NCBI RefSeq assembly: GCF_004212635.1
Contig: NZ_PSRT01000062.1
Location: 1 to 49,201, forward strand
Source: Bradyrhizobium genosp. SA-3
GTDB lineage: Bacteria > Pseudomonadota > Alphaproteobacteria > Rhizobiales > Xanthobacteraceae
DNA length: 49,201 nucleotides
Direction: 5' to 3'
Part shown: positions 34,974 through 43,843 of the stretch, one piece after another
Layout: each line of letters opens with the position of its first letter
How positions within the stretch are numbered: the first letter of the stretch is position 1
Notes under the pieces: generated by a model
Told to the model about the DNA's origin: nothing
Databases searched by the model: none
The model's input: the letters and a program-made list of their open reading frames with translations, nothing else
Translations under genes and position numbers: made by a program

Positions 34974-35804
34974 CTAATAGTCGCCGGGGTTCATGATCAT
35001 CGGGCTCTTCGTATCGGCCGGTGCGAGCGCGCTGCTGGCGCTGTCACGCAGGAAGCGGTCGAGCGTCGCCTGGATCTTCTCCTTGACCGCGTCGGGACCG
35101 CGATCGCTCATCTCGGTGTGCTGTGCGCCAGTATGGACGATGTCGATACCGCGAGCCCTGGCCTCTTCCGGCGTCGGCAGTACGCCGGGATCGGTCACGA
35201 AATGCGGATCCTTCGAGCGGAACGACAGGATCTTCATATGGTCGCTGAGCACGAAGGGCACCCGCAGATTGTCGAGCGTGATCACCTTCGATACCAACTC
35301 CGGGTGCTGATGGGCGACATACATCGAGACATCGCCGCCGTTGGAATGGCCGACGAGGGTGATGTGGTCGTAGTCGGCGTTCTCCTGCCGCCTCTTCAAC
35401 TCGCCCAGCACGAACAGAATATTGGCTTCGCAGCGAATGTAGACTTCACGCCGGCCGACATATTTCTGGCCAGCATGGGTCATCAGCGGCGGATCGCTCG
35501 GAAGATCTTGCTGGATGCTGGCAACCAGATAACCGCGTGCGGCGAGCACGTTGGCCAGGAAGGAATATTCGGTCGCCCTGACGGTGTTGCCGTTGCTGAT
35601 GATGGCGAGCGGGAGCTTCCAGAGGCCGAGATTGGCCTTGGTCTCGTAATCACGCCGCACCGCGATGTCGACCGAGATCGGCCGCTGGCGCGAGGCGTCG
35701 AACAGGGGCAAGGTCTCATGGTGGATCGCGAACCGGCTGACGATGAAATACTGGCCGACGGCGAGGACGCAGAGAAACGCCAGGATTGCAAACACCCTCT
35801 TCAT
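34974..35804 (-). CDS. Membrane-anchored or exported alpha/beta hydrolase
   Basis: A 276-aa protein with an N-terminal hydrophobic segment (residues 4-26), then an alpha/beta-hydrolase domain. The nucleophile elbow is GHSNGG (Ser in the middle, near residue 153), with a candidate acid Asp in VTDPGVLPTP and His in TGAQHTEMSD. The dienelactone-hydrolase/lipase-like layout suggests an esterase; substrate unknown. A Ser/Ala-rich, loosely structured C-terminus of about 25 residues ends the protein. Confidence 0.82.
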   Translation of the reverse strand: MKRVFAILAFLCVLAVGQYFIVSRFAIHHETLPLFDASRQRPISVDIAVRRDYETKANLGLWKLPLAIISNGNTVRATEYSFLANVLAARGYLVASIQQDLPSDPPLMTHAGQKYVGRREVYIRCEANILFVLGELKRRQENADYDHITLVGHSNGGDVSMYVAHQHPELVSKVITLDNLRVPFVLSDHMKILSFRSKDPHFVTDPGVLPTPEEARARGIDIVHTGAQHTEMSDRGPDAVKEKIQATLDRFLRDSASSALAPADTKSPMIMNPGDY

Positions 35805-35956
35805 GGCTTCGTCTCAAATCACCTTTGGCTGAACATGGTCATTGGGAACTCGCGGATCGAGCGATCGTGAGCAGGTTACGGGATTAAATTTAGGCAAGTC
35901 TGTGAGCAAGGCCGCAAGAGCGCCGCAATGCATGTCTGTGGGGCGAAGCGCAAGGG

Positions 35957-37753
35957 CTAGAGACAGCCGGCCTTGCCTCGTTCAGGGCAGAGCCGCAGCG
36001 CGCTCGACAGTGTGAGCAGGAAGCGCGGGCTGCGGCGCTCGTTGTCCGGCGCCCGGTAGCTCAAGGGAACGGCCACGCCGAGATCGGCCTGGAGATCGTC
36101 TGGCAGGAAGAACCGCATGCCCGCCCCGGCCGAGGTCAGCGCGAGGCCGTCGCTCAGGTGGTAGCCGTCGTTCCAGACCGCGCCGGCGTCGCCGAAGGCG
36201 TAGAGTTGATAGCCGGTCCAGTAGCGAAAATTGAGCTTCTGGTCGAAGCGCAGTTCGAGCGAGCCGGTAAGACCGTTGTCGCCACTGATCTCGGCCGCGC
36301 CATAGCCCCGGCCGAAGGCAGCGCCGCCGAGATAGAATTGCTGCGAGGTGAACAATGGCTGTGATGCCGTCTGGCTCGCCGCCGAGAGCTTGAGTGACCA
36401 GGCGTCGTTGAGCGTCTGATAGCGCGTGAACCAGAGGTTCAGCACCGAGAAGTTCGACGACGCGCCGACGCGCGACAACAGATCGTCGTCGAAATGCGAA
36501 GCGCCGAAGATGTCGAGGCCCTGCCGGTAGCTCAGAGTCGTGAAATTGGTGCCGCCGAAGCGATCCTGCAGCCTATAGTCTGCGGTCAGGCTCGCCGTCC
36601 TGATGTGGTCGTTGTACCAGGGGCCGTAGAGGTCGTGCTCGGATACATTGCTGAAGGTCGTCGCCGCAGTCAGGGTCAGCGAGGAGGACAGCGACTGCAA
36701 TGGGACGACGCTGGCACGCAGCTCGAACGCCTCGGTGGTGGTGATGTCGCTGTCGAGACGACGAGCATCGCCAGGGCGGACTGCGCTGTACAGGACCGAA
36801 GCGCCAAGGCGCACGCCATCGACACCGACCGGCGCGTCATAGGACATCCGCGCGAAACCGAGCTCGTGCGGATCATTGGCAATGGTCGACAGGTTGACCG
36901 CGAGCGTGTCGCCGGGCGTGAGGTAGGAGTTGAACGCACCGGTCGCGTAGGTCTGCCACGGACCGACCGAGGAAGATCCGAGATTGTCCATGCCGAACGA
37001 CGAGAAGACGTGCCAGGTCTTCAAATAGACGATCAGGCGGAAGCGGCCGGTCGCACCGCCAATCTCTTCCAGCGCGGTGTCGGTGATCCGGACGCCCGGC
37101 CTGCCATTGATGAGGAAGAGCTGGCGTTCGAGTGTTGCCAGGCGCGACGGCTGCTCGGCCAGAATCGGCCCGAGCATCGGCCTTACGCCGAACTGTTCGG
37201 CGCCGTCGCCTTTCAGCTCGGCCTGCACGATGGCGCCTTCGATCACCTGGATCCGAACTCGGCCGTCGGCGATATCCTGCGGTGGCACGATCGCGCGGCT
37301 CAAATGGAATCCGGCTTCGCGATAGAGATCGCTGATCGCGCCGGCAATCGCGGCGAGATCCGCTTGCGAGACCTTCTTTCCAAGATAGGATTGATAGGCT
37401 GTAGCGATGCGATCGCGGGAGACGGCGTGCGCGCCGATGACGTCGATTCCGCGCAGCACGAATTGCGGCTTGGTATCACCGCCGGTGTTGGGTTGGCCGA
37501 CCGTCGGTAGCCTGACCGGGGGGCGGTTCAGCGTTTCCCGCTCGGTTTGGTTTTCAAAGTACTTCTCGGGCTGGCGCGGATCAAAGCCTGGCTGGTTCGC
37601 CTGCTGCGCGAAGGACTGCGGAATTCCCGTAAAAATCGTTGCCAGCAGTACCGATGTGGTAAGGAAGTGTCGCTTCTCAATACGCGCAGCGAACGTGTCT
37701 CCGTAGTTTGACGGGGATTTGCCCATAAGGCGGTAAGGGTTGGTTAGCCGCAT
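35957..37753 (-). CDS. Two-partner secretion outer-membrane transporter (TpsB; ShlB/FhaC/HecB family)
   Basis: A 598-aa outer-membrane protein: signal region (about 29-49), POTRA domains with FVLRGIDVIGAHAVSRDRI and YREAGFHLSRAIVPPQDIADGRVRIQV in parts, then a 16-strand barrel ending near residue 588. The GRGYGAAEISGDNGLTGSLELR block is the conserved loop 6 (VRGY/GRGY) motif. It should export a large TpsA-type protein, but no TpsA gene is in the window. The end (RLCPERGKAGCL) adds a Cys-rich tail after the last strand. ATG 37753 is used; an ATG at 37726 is also possible. Divergent from the FecR-domain gene. Confidence 0.88.
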   Translation of the reverse strand: MRLTNPYRLMGKSPSNYGDTFAARIEKRHFLTTSVLLATIFTGIPQSFAQQANQPGFDPRQPEKYFENQTERETLNRPPVRLPTVGQPNTGGDTKPQFVLRGIDVIGAHAVSRDRIATAYQSYLGKKVSQADLAAIAGAISDLYREAGFHLSRAIVPPQDIADGRVRIQVIEGAIVQAELKGDGAEQFGVRPMLGPILAEQPSRLATLERQLFLINGRPGVRITDTALEEIGGATGRFRLIVYLKTWHVFSSFGMDNLGSSSVGPWQTYATGAFNSYLTPGDTLAVNLSTIANDPHELGFARMSYDAPVGVDGVRLGASVLYSAVRPGDARRLDSDITTTEAFELRASVVPLQSLSSSLTLTAATTFSNVSEHDLYGPWYNDHIRTASLTADYRLQDRFGGTNFTTLSYRQGLDIFGASHFDDDLLSRVGASSNFSVLNLWFTRYQTLNDAWSLKLSAASQTASQPLFTSQQFYLGGAAFGRGYGAAEISGDNGLTGSLELRFDQKLNFRYWTGYQLYAFGDAGAVWNDGYHLSDGLALTSAGAGMRFFLPDDLQADLGVAVPLSYRAPDNERRSPRFLLTLSSALRLCPERGKAGCL

Positions 37754-37883
37754 GATTTTCCATAGTTTTTCATGGTCAATGATTGGTTAATTCGGCTTCT
37801 CGGCTCGCCACTTCCCGCTAATTTTCTCTTGAGTGATTTCGGATAGGCCTCAGGTCTGGCTGTAACGCGGGCTGAGGATTGTC

Positions 37884-39068
37884 ATGGTCGGTAGAGTTGG
37901 AGTGCGGCGCGCCTTGCTGGCAGCGCTGATCCTTGGAACGGCATCCGGTGCATTCGGCGCGGAGAATGGCGTCTGGTCGGTCAGCAAGGCCACCGGCGAG
38001 GTCTGGGTCGCCACTAACGGCGCGCAGCAGGTGTCCTTGAATCAGGAGGAGGCGCTCAAGCCTGGCGACACCATTCGCACCGGCCGCAACGGCCGCGTGC
38101 TGCTGGTCCGCGGCGAGGAAACAATCCTGATCTCCCCCAACTCGGTCGTCGGCTTGCCGGCCGAGAAGAAGGAGGGACTCTCGACCACCATCATCCAGCA
38201 GGCTGGTTCGATCCTGCTCGAGGTCGAGAAGCGCAACGTCAAGCATTTTGAGGTCGAGACGCCTTACCTCGCCGCCGTCGTCAAGGGAACGCAGTTCAGC
38301 GTCACGGTGGGTGCGGGCAGCACCAAGGTCAGCGTGCTCCGCGGCCAAGTTGAAGTTTCCGACTTCAAGACGGGACAGATCGCCCAGGTCATGCCGGGGC
38401 AAGTGGCCACCGTCTTCGAGCATGGCAAGCCTGGTCTCGGCCTGAGCGGTGCGGGGACGTTCAATCCGATCGAGCAGGGTAAGCCCCGCGCCTCCACCAT
38501 CGAGCGCATTCCCGTGCCGAAATCGGGACTGTCCGCACCGCGCAATGCCGCAAATGGCCATGCGATTCATGCGCTCGGTTCGATCGGCAAGGGGATCAAG
38601 ATGGTCGGTGCGCCGATGCGGTCGCATCAGGCGACTGGGGGGCACGCCCCCAAGGCCGGCGTCGTGCGCATATCGAGCTCGCTCGGCGAGGTCAAGCTGA
38701 ATTTCCACAAGGTGACGCGCGGGCTCGCCCATGGCGCCGTTGCCCCCGGACAGGTGCGCAGCGCGAATGCCAGCACAACTACCGAGACAGTCTGGAGCGA
38801 TGGCAAGGCCAGCACGCAGGCATCCAACAGTGTCGTCCAAACCGCGGCAACGACTAGCGGTGCCGCAACAGCTGGCAGCAGTGCCTCGTCGGGCGCAAGC
38901 GCAGCGATAGCCAATAACGGAAACTCCGGTGGCAACGGCAATTCCGGTAATGGCAGCACCAATAATGGCAACGCCAACAATGCCGCCACCGGTAACGGCA
39001 GGGGCAACAACGGCGATGGGCGTGGCGGCGGTAACGGCAGCAACGGCCACGGCTACAACAGACACTAA
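37884..39068 (+). CDS. FecR-domain exported protein with Asn/Gly-rich C-terminus
   Basis: A 394-aa protein: signal peptide (ALLAALILGTASGAFGA), a FecR-like domain (about 40-175; NGRVLLVRGEETILISPNS and YLAAVVKGTQFSVTVG in parts), then a long linker and a C-terminal low-complexity tail of Asn, Gly and Ser repeats (about 340-394). Unlike iron-signalling FecR it has no N-terminal transmembrane anti-sigma segment and no sigma factor gene is nearby; such proteins often sit with CHASE2 signalling proteins. GAGG lies seven bases before ATG 37884. Divergent from tpsB and followed 58 bases later by the CHASE2 gene. Confidence 0.85.
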   Translation: MVGRVGVRRALLAALILGTASGAFGAENGVWSVSKATGEVWVATNGAQQVSLNQEEALKPGDTIRTGRNGRVLLVRGEETILISPNSVVGLPAEKKEGLSTTIIQQAGSILLEVEKRNVKHFEVETPYLAAVVKGTQFSVTVGAGSTKVSVLRGQVEVSDFKTGQIAQVMPGQVATVFEHGKPGLGLSGAGTFNPIEQGKPRASTIERIPVPKSGLSAPRNAANGHAIHALGSIGKGIKMVGAPMRSHQATGGHAPKAGVVRISSSLGEVKLNFHKVTRGLAHGAVAPGQVRSANASTTTETVWSDGKASTQASNSVVQTAATTSGAATAGSSASSGASAAIANNGNSGGNGNSGNGSTNNGNANNAATGNGRGNNGDGRGGGNGSNGHGYNRH

Positions 39069-39126
39069 GGCGATTTCCTAGGGGATGAGGGGCTCGCCGG
39101 TTGAAGCGGGCGCGGGGGAGGATTGG

Positions 39127-41867
39127 GTGAAACGCTATCGGCCGCATATTCTGGTTGTGATCGCGCTTGCGGTCGTGCTGTCCACGGGGTGGCATGGCGC
39201 GCTCCGCAATGCGCTCACCGACCTGCGGTTCGCCTGGCAATCGCGTGCTGCCAGCGGCAATGTCATCGTAGTGGCCATCGACGCGCCCTCGATCGACCAG
39301 ATCGGAGTGTGGCCCTGGCCTCGCCGGCTGCACGCGGAGCTTCTGCATAGACTTGAAGCTGCCGGCGTGCAGGATGTGGCCTTCGACGTCGATTTCAGCA
39401 CGCCGTCGGATCCGGCCTCCGACGAGGCTTTCGTCAAGGCGCTTCGGGACGTCGGCGGCTCGACGGTCCTGCCATCCTTCAAGCAGCCGGCGCCGAATGG
39501 CGGCGCGGCTTACATCAATCATCCCATGAAGCCGTTCAGCAACCAGTCTTGGCCGGCCGTCGTCAATGTCGCGGTCGAATCCGACGGACTCGTGCGTCGT
39601 TATCCGTTCGGCGAGAAGCTCGGTGACGCCTTGTTGCCGTCGATGGCCGTCGTGCTGGCTGGGCAGGACGCCAATCGGCGGCCACCCTTCCTGATCGACT
39701 TCAGTATTCGGGCGGCTTCCATCCCAAGTGTCTCCTATGTCGACGTGCTGCGCGGCGATGCCGCGACCTTGGACAAGGTGAGAGGCAAGAAGATCATCGT
39801 TGGTGCGACGGCGCTCGAACTGGGCGACCGGTTCAGCGTTCCGAATGGCCGCATCGTCTCTGGACCCGTCCTTCAGGCGCTCGCGGCGGAATCGATCCTC
39901 CAGAACCGGATGCTGCGCTGGACCTCCGATGCCGGCATGATGCTCGGCCTCGGCCTGATCTGCCTCTTGATGATCACTTCGTGGCGCCGCTTCGCACCGG
40001 GACTTCGCGTCGCAATCCTGATCGCAGCCGGTGCTGCCATCGAACTGGTCGCGACCCTTGTGCAGGCGAGATGGCCCTTCGTCATCGATACGTCGCTGTT
40101 CCACATCGCGATCATCGCTTATCTGACGGCGATCGCGCTGGACGAGATCGATTTCCGCAGCCTCCTGGGGCGCATCGCCGAGAGCCGCTTCCATCGTATC
40201 GCGATGTCGCTGGGCGATGGTCTCGTCTGCACAGACGAGGACCACCGGATTACGGTTTGGAATCCCGGCGCGAGCGCCATCTTCGGCTACCTGCCGGCCG
40301 AGATGATCGGTCGCCCGTTCGAAACGCTGTGCGCCGTGCCTGCGGACGGCGACGCGAGGCCGCCCATGCACGATGCCGCGCGCCAGTCGCTCCTGGTTCC
40401 CGGTGGCGCCGTCGTCGTCGAGTTCGAAGGGCGACGCAAGAACGGCGAGACATTCCCAGTCGAGGCGAGCTTCTCAGGCTGGCAGGGAACGGACGGCTTC
40501 CAGTATGGAGCGATCCTGCGCGACATCTCGGTGCGCAAGCGCGAAGCCGAACGCGTCAGGTATCTCGCCGAACATGATGCGCTGACAGGTCTTGCCAACC
40601 GCAACATGCTGCATGCGTCGCTCGCCAGTCTGATCACCGCGGCAGAGCATCGGTCTTCCAACGTCGCGCTGCTCGTGCTCGGGCTCGACGGCTTCCAGCA
40701 AATCAACGACATGCTCGGGCATGCCGCGGGCGACCGCGTGCTGCGGGCGGTCGCCGAGCGCCTGACGGCCGATTCCGGCGCCGGGGCGATCGTCGCGCGC
40801 CTCAGTGGCGACGAATATGCCATCGCGCTGGATTGCGCGGACGCCCGCGAGCCGATTGCCGAATTCACCGAGCGAATCGCGCGCGCGTTCGAAACGCCGC
40901 TCGCTACGGGCGCAAGGCAGCACCGGGTCAGAATCAGCATCGGCGTTGCCGTCCATCCCGACGGCGGGCGAAACGCTGATGATCTCCTCGGTAACGGCCA
41001 CCTTGCACTGACCAAGGCGAAGCTGACGCGGCGCGGCAGCCACGTGATCTTCGAAAGTGCAATCAGGCAGGAGCTGGAGAACCGGCTAAGGCTCGAGAGT
41101 GAATTGGCGCTTGCCGCGGATCGCGGCGAATTCGAACTGTTCTATCAGCCCCAGGTTCGTCTGGTCGACGGCAGCCTGGTCGGAGCCGAAGCGCTCATCC
41201 GTTGGCGGCACCCAGTGCGCGGCTACGTCTCGCCTGCGGAGTTTATGCCGGTGGTCAACACTTCGGCTCTGTCCGAGCGGATCGCGAACTGGGTGATGGA
41301 GACCGCCTGCCGTCAGCGCGCGCCTGGGAAATATCCGGCAACGAGGTCCGCGTGGCGATCAACCTGTCGCCGTCCCAGCTTGATTCCGGTGACCTCGCGC
41401 ATTCGGTTGCCGAATTGCTCGATGCGACGGGGCTGACACCCTCGCTGCTCGAACTCGAGGTCACCGAGGACATCCTGTTACACGACGAGGCCCGCGTGCT
41501 CGACATGTTCAAGCGGATCCAGGAGCTCGGCGTCCGCGTCCTGTTCGACGATTTCGGCACCGGCTATGCGAGCCTGAGCTATTTGAAGAAATTTCCGCTC
41601 GATGGGCTCAAGATCGACAGGTCGTTCGTCCTTGACCTGCTCACCGATTCCGATGATGCCGCGATCGTCGGCTCCACCATTGGTCTCAGCAGGCAGCTTG
41701 GGCTCACGGTCGTAGCTGAGGGCATCGAGACCCGCGCCACGGCCGACTTCCTGATCAGCATGGGATGCGCGGAAGGGCAGGGTTACTTCTTCGGCCGCCC
41801 TATGCCTTCCGAGGCGTTCGAACGGCAGTTCCTCACGATCGAGCGCGCCATCGTCAGCGCCGCCTAG
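39127..41867 (+). pseudogene. CHASE2-PAS-GGDEF-EAL cyclic-di-GMP protein, -1 frameshift in the EAL domain
   Basis: Two overlapping frames encode one 913-aa protein. CHASE2 sensor domain (residues about 20-270) with GVWPWPRRLHAEL, then three hydrophobic segments, PAS (about 360-480), GGDEF (about 490-650; active-site motif reads SGDEY) and EAL (about 670-913). The EAL domain has EALIRWRHP, NLSPSQ, ELEVTEDIL, DDFGTG and AEGIET, so phosphodiesterase activity is likely if intact. The frame breaks after 41316: CGTCAG-CGCGCGCC needs one more G to join QxARAWE. GTG 39127 follows a strong GGGGAGG site; an in-frame ATG at 39085 is possible. Without correction the protein stops at 41436, losing most of EAL. 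Confidence 0.85.
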
Positions 41868-41891
41868 ACGGGCGGCTATCGGGTAAAGTCG

Positions 41892-42152
41892 CTAGCGCCG
41901 GCGCGCCACCGCGACGCCGAACAGGAAAGCAACGAACAGGCTGGTGAGCGGCGCTTCGCGCGTAATCGCCGCAACCGTCGAGAGCGGTCGACCCGGCTTT
42001 CGCGCTTCCTCGATCGCAGAGGTAAGACGGTCGACCGCTGCATGCAGGCCTCCGGCGACTTCACCGATCGTGCGGGATACATCTGTCGCTGCATCGATGG
42101 CGCGTTCGGCCATACCAGGTTGGGGATTGGACTGCGGTATCTCGGTGCTCAA
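41892..42152 (-). CDS. Small protein with C-terminal membrane anchor
   Basis: An 86-aa protein with helical body (AERAIDAATDVSRTIGEVAG and following) and a hydrophobic C-terminal segment LTSLFVAFLFGVAVARRR. It resembles the tail-anchored YqjD/ElaB/DUF883-type layout, though similarity is only architectural. The start at 42152 is a TTG with GGAG nine bases upstream; ATG 42113 is the alternative. Converges with the CHASE2-EAL gene. Confidence 0.65.
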   Translation of the reverse strand: MSTEIPQSNPQPGMAERAIDAATDVSRTIGEVAGGLHAAVDRLTSAIEEARKPGRPLSTVAAITREAPLTSLFVAFLFGVAVARRR

Positions 42153-42187
42153 GCGTGCGATCTCCAGGCCCGATGATGGAGACCGGC

Positions 42188-42252
42188 ACCTTTGGCTATC
42201 CGCGCGAGCGCTCGTTTTGAACAGCGGGTCTGACGACCTTTGGCTATCCGCG
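42188..42252. repeat. 17-bp direct repeat
   Basis: ACCTTTGGCTATCCGCG occurs at 42188-42204 and 42236-42252, 48 bases apart, in the gap upstream of the arginase gene. It could be a duplication scar or paired binding sites. Confidence 0.65.
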
Positions 42253-42417
42253 ACAGGCGCCGTGGTTTACATTTACGGCGGGTGCCGGCCTTGGATGGCA
42301 ATTCGGCGCGGGGGATTTTGTTCCGGGATGATATGCCCACGGCGGACCTCCCCGGGAAACGACGGGTGCGAATCTCTGTTAGGCTGATGGTAGCCTTGCT
42401 GACATCAGGAGATTGCC

Positions 42418-43395
42418 GTGACCGATCGGATCGTGACGGATCGACCCCGGCGGATCGCCTTGCTCGGCGCTCCCATCGACATGGGAGCTTCGCAGCGCGG
42501 TACCTTGATGGGCCCTGCTGCGCTCCGCACCGCGGGCCTTGCGACACTGCTCGAGAGCCTCGATTTTGAGGTTGTCGACTACGGCGATCTTTCCGTGGCT
42601 GAGGTCCGAGACCTCGCCGACAAGCCGCCCGAGAAAGCCAATCACTACCGCGAGATCCAGCGCTGGACGCGCGTGCTAAGTCACAGAGGCTATGAGATCG
42701 CGAAAACCGGCGCACTGCCGATCTTCCTCGGCGGCGATCACACGCTGTCCATGGGGTCGGTCAATGCGATGGCGCGTCATTGGAAGGAACGCGACCGCGA
42801 GCTGTTCGTGCTCTGGCTCGATGCCCATACCGATTACAACACGCCGGAAACGACGATCACGGCCAATATGCACGGCATGTCGGCCGCGTTCCTGTGCGGG
42901 GAGCCTGGCCTCGACGGATTATTGGGCGATGATCCGCGCGCCTCGATCGACCCCGATAGGCTCGATCTGTTCGGCGCGCGTTCGGTTGACAAGCTCGAGA
43001 AAGAGTTGATGCGCGCGCGCCGGATCAGGGTCATCGACATGCGCCAGATCGACGAGTTCGGCGTCGCCGTGCTGATCCGGCGCGTCATCGAGCGCGTGAA
43101 GGCGAGCGGTGGCGTGCTGCATGTCAGCTTCGACGTCGATTTTCTCGACCCATGTGTGGCTCCGGGAGTCGGCACCACGGTGCCCGGTGGCGCGACCTAT
43201 CGCGAGGCGCATCTGATCATGGAGCTGCTGCACGATTCAGGGCTGGTGGGGTCGGTGGACATTGTCGAGCTCAATCCGTTCCTCGACGAGCGCGGCCGGA
43301 CCGCGCGTACCGCGGTCGAGCTGATTGGTAGCCTGTTCGGTCAGCAGATCACCGACCGGCCGACGCCGAGCAATGCCATCGCGCCGGGCGAGTGA
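42418..43395 (+). CDS. rocF: Arginase (ureohydrolase family)
   Basis: A 325-aa manganese ureohydrolase that should split arginine into ornithine and urea. Metal motifs: GGDH (105-108), DAHTD (135-139) and SFDVDFLDP (about 239-247). The fingerprint GxPIDMGASQRGTLMGP near the N-terminus is typical of bacterial arginases. The start is GTG 42418 with AGGAG seven bases upstream. Urea from this reaction would parallel the nitrogen released by the purine pathway. The gene stands alone on the strand. Confidence 0.9.
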   Translation: MTDRIVTDRPRRIALLGAPIDMGASQRGTLMGPAALRTAGLATLLESLDFEVVDYGDLSVAEVRDLADKPPEKANHYREIQRWTRVLSHRGYEIAKTGALPIFLGGDHTLSMGSVNAMARHWKERDRELFVLWLDAHTDYNTPETTITANMHGMSAAFLCGEPGLDGLLGDDPRASIDPDRLDLFGARSVDKLEKELMRARRIRVIDMRQIDEFGVAVLIRRVIERVKASGGVLHVSFDVDFLDPCVAPGVGTTVPGGATYREAHLIMELLHDSGLVGSVDIVELNPFLDERGRTARTAVELIGSLFGQQITDRPTPSNAIAPGE

Positions 43396-43423
43396 AACCG
43401 GTTTGAACCGAAAAGGAGCGTAT

Positions 43424-43445
43424 GTTCCCCGGCCTGGCCGGGAAC
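43424..43445 (+). terminator. Hairpin after the arginase gene
   Basis: GTTCCCCGGCC-T-GGCCGGGAAC forms a strong near-perfect stem with one bulged C, 29 bases after the arginase stop. No long T-run follows. Confidence 0.5.
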
Positions 43446-43519
43446 TTGCCGGAGCCAGGGCGGGAACTAGGGGGACGCAATTGAATTAACCTGCGATAGG
43501 ATAATTGCGGACCCTTCTG

Positions 43520-43807
43520 ATGATGACGGCTGATCGTTTCGCGGATTCCATCTCTACGGCGCTTCGTCATCCCGGCGTGATCGCACTGATCGTGGCGGGC
43601 CTGACGATTGCAGCGATGCTGATCGTCGACCACGGCCCTTGGAGCCGCGCCAAGACCCAGCCGGCCCATATCGCGATGTACGCGACCACCGGGGAAGCTG
43701 CGCGCGCCGCGGGCGCTGCCGTGCTTCCGACCGAACCGAAGTCGCCGGTCGAGCCGGCACGGCCGGGGCCGAAGACGTCACCGACCGTCAATCCCGTGAC
43801 ACCGTAG
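43520..43807 (+). CDS. Small single-pass membrane protein with proline-rich tail
   Basis: A 95-aa protein: short N-terminus, one transmembrane helix (VIALIVAGLTIAAMLIV) and a Pro/Ala/Thr-rich C-terminal part (PTEPKSPVEPARPGPK). No strong ribosome-binding site decides the start; a TTG at 43505 and tandem ATGs at 43520/43523 compete. It converges on the Nramp-like gene. Unknown function. Confidence 0.6.
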   Translation: MMTADRFADSISTALRHPGVIALIVAGLTIAAMLIVDHGPWSRAKTQPAHIAMYATTGEAARAAGAAVLPTEPKSPVEPARPGPKTSPTVNPVTP

Positions 43808-43843
43808 CCTTATCGCTCTTCCGGGTCTCCTTCGTCCCTCTCA

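Noticed and set aside
38854..40371. 505-codon minus-strand frame across the FecR/CHASE2 boundary
   Set aside because: Covers two real genes on the opposite strand; no ribosome-binding site and unusual Arg/His content.
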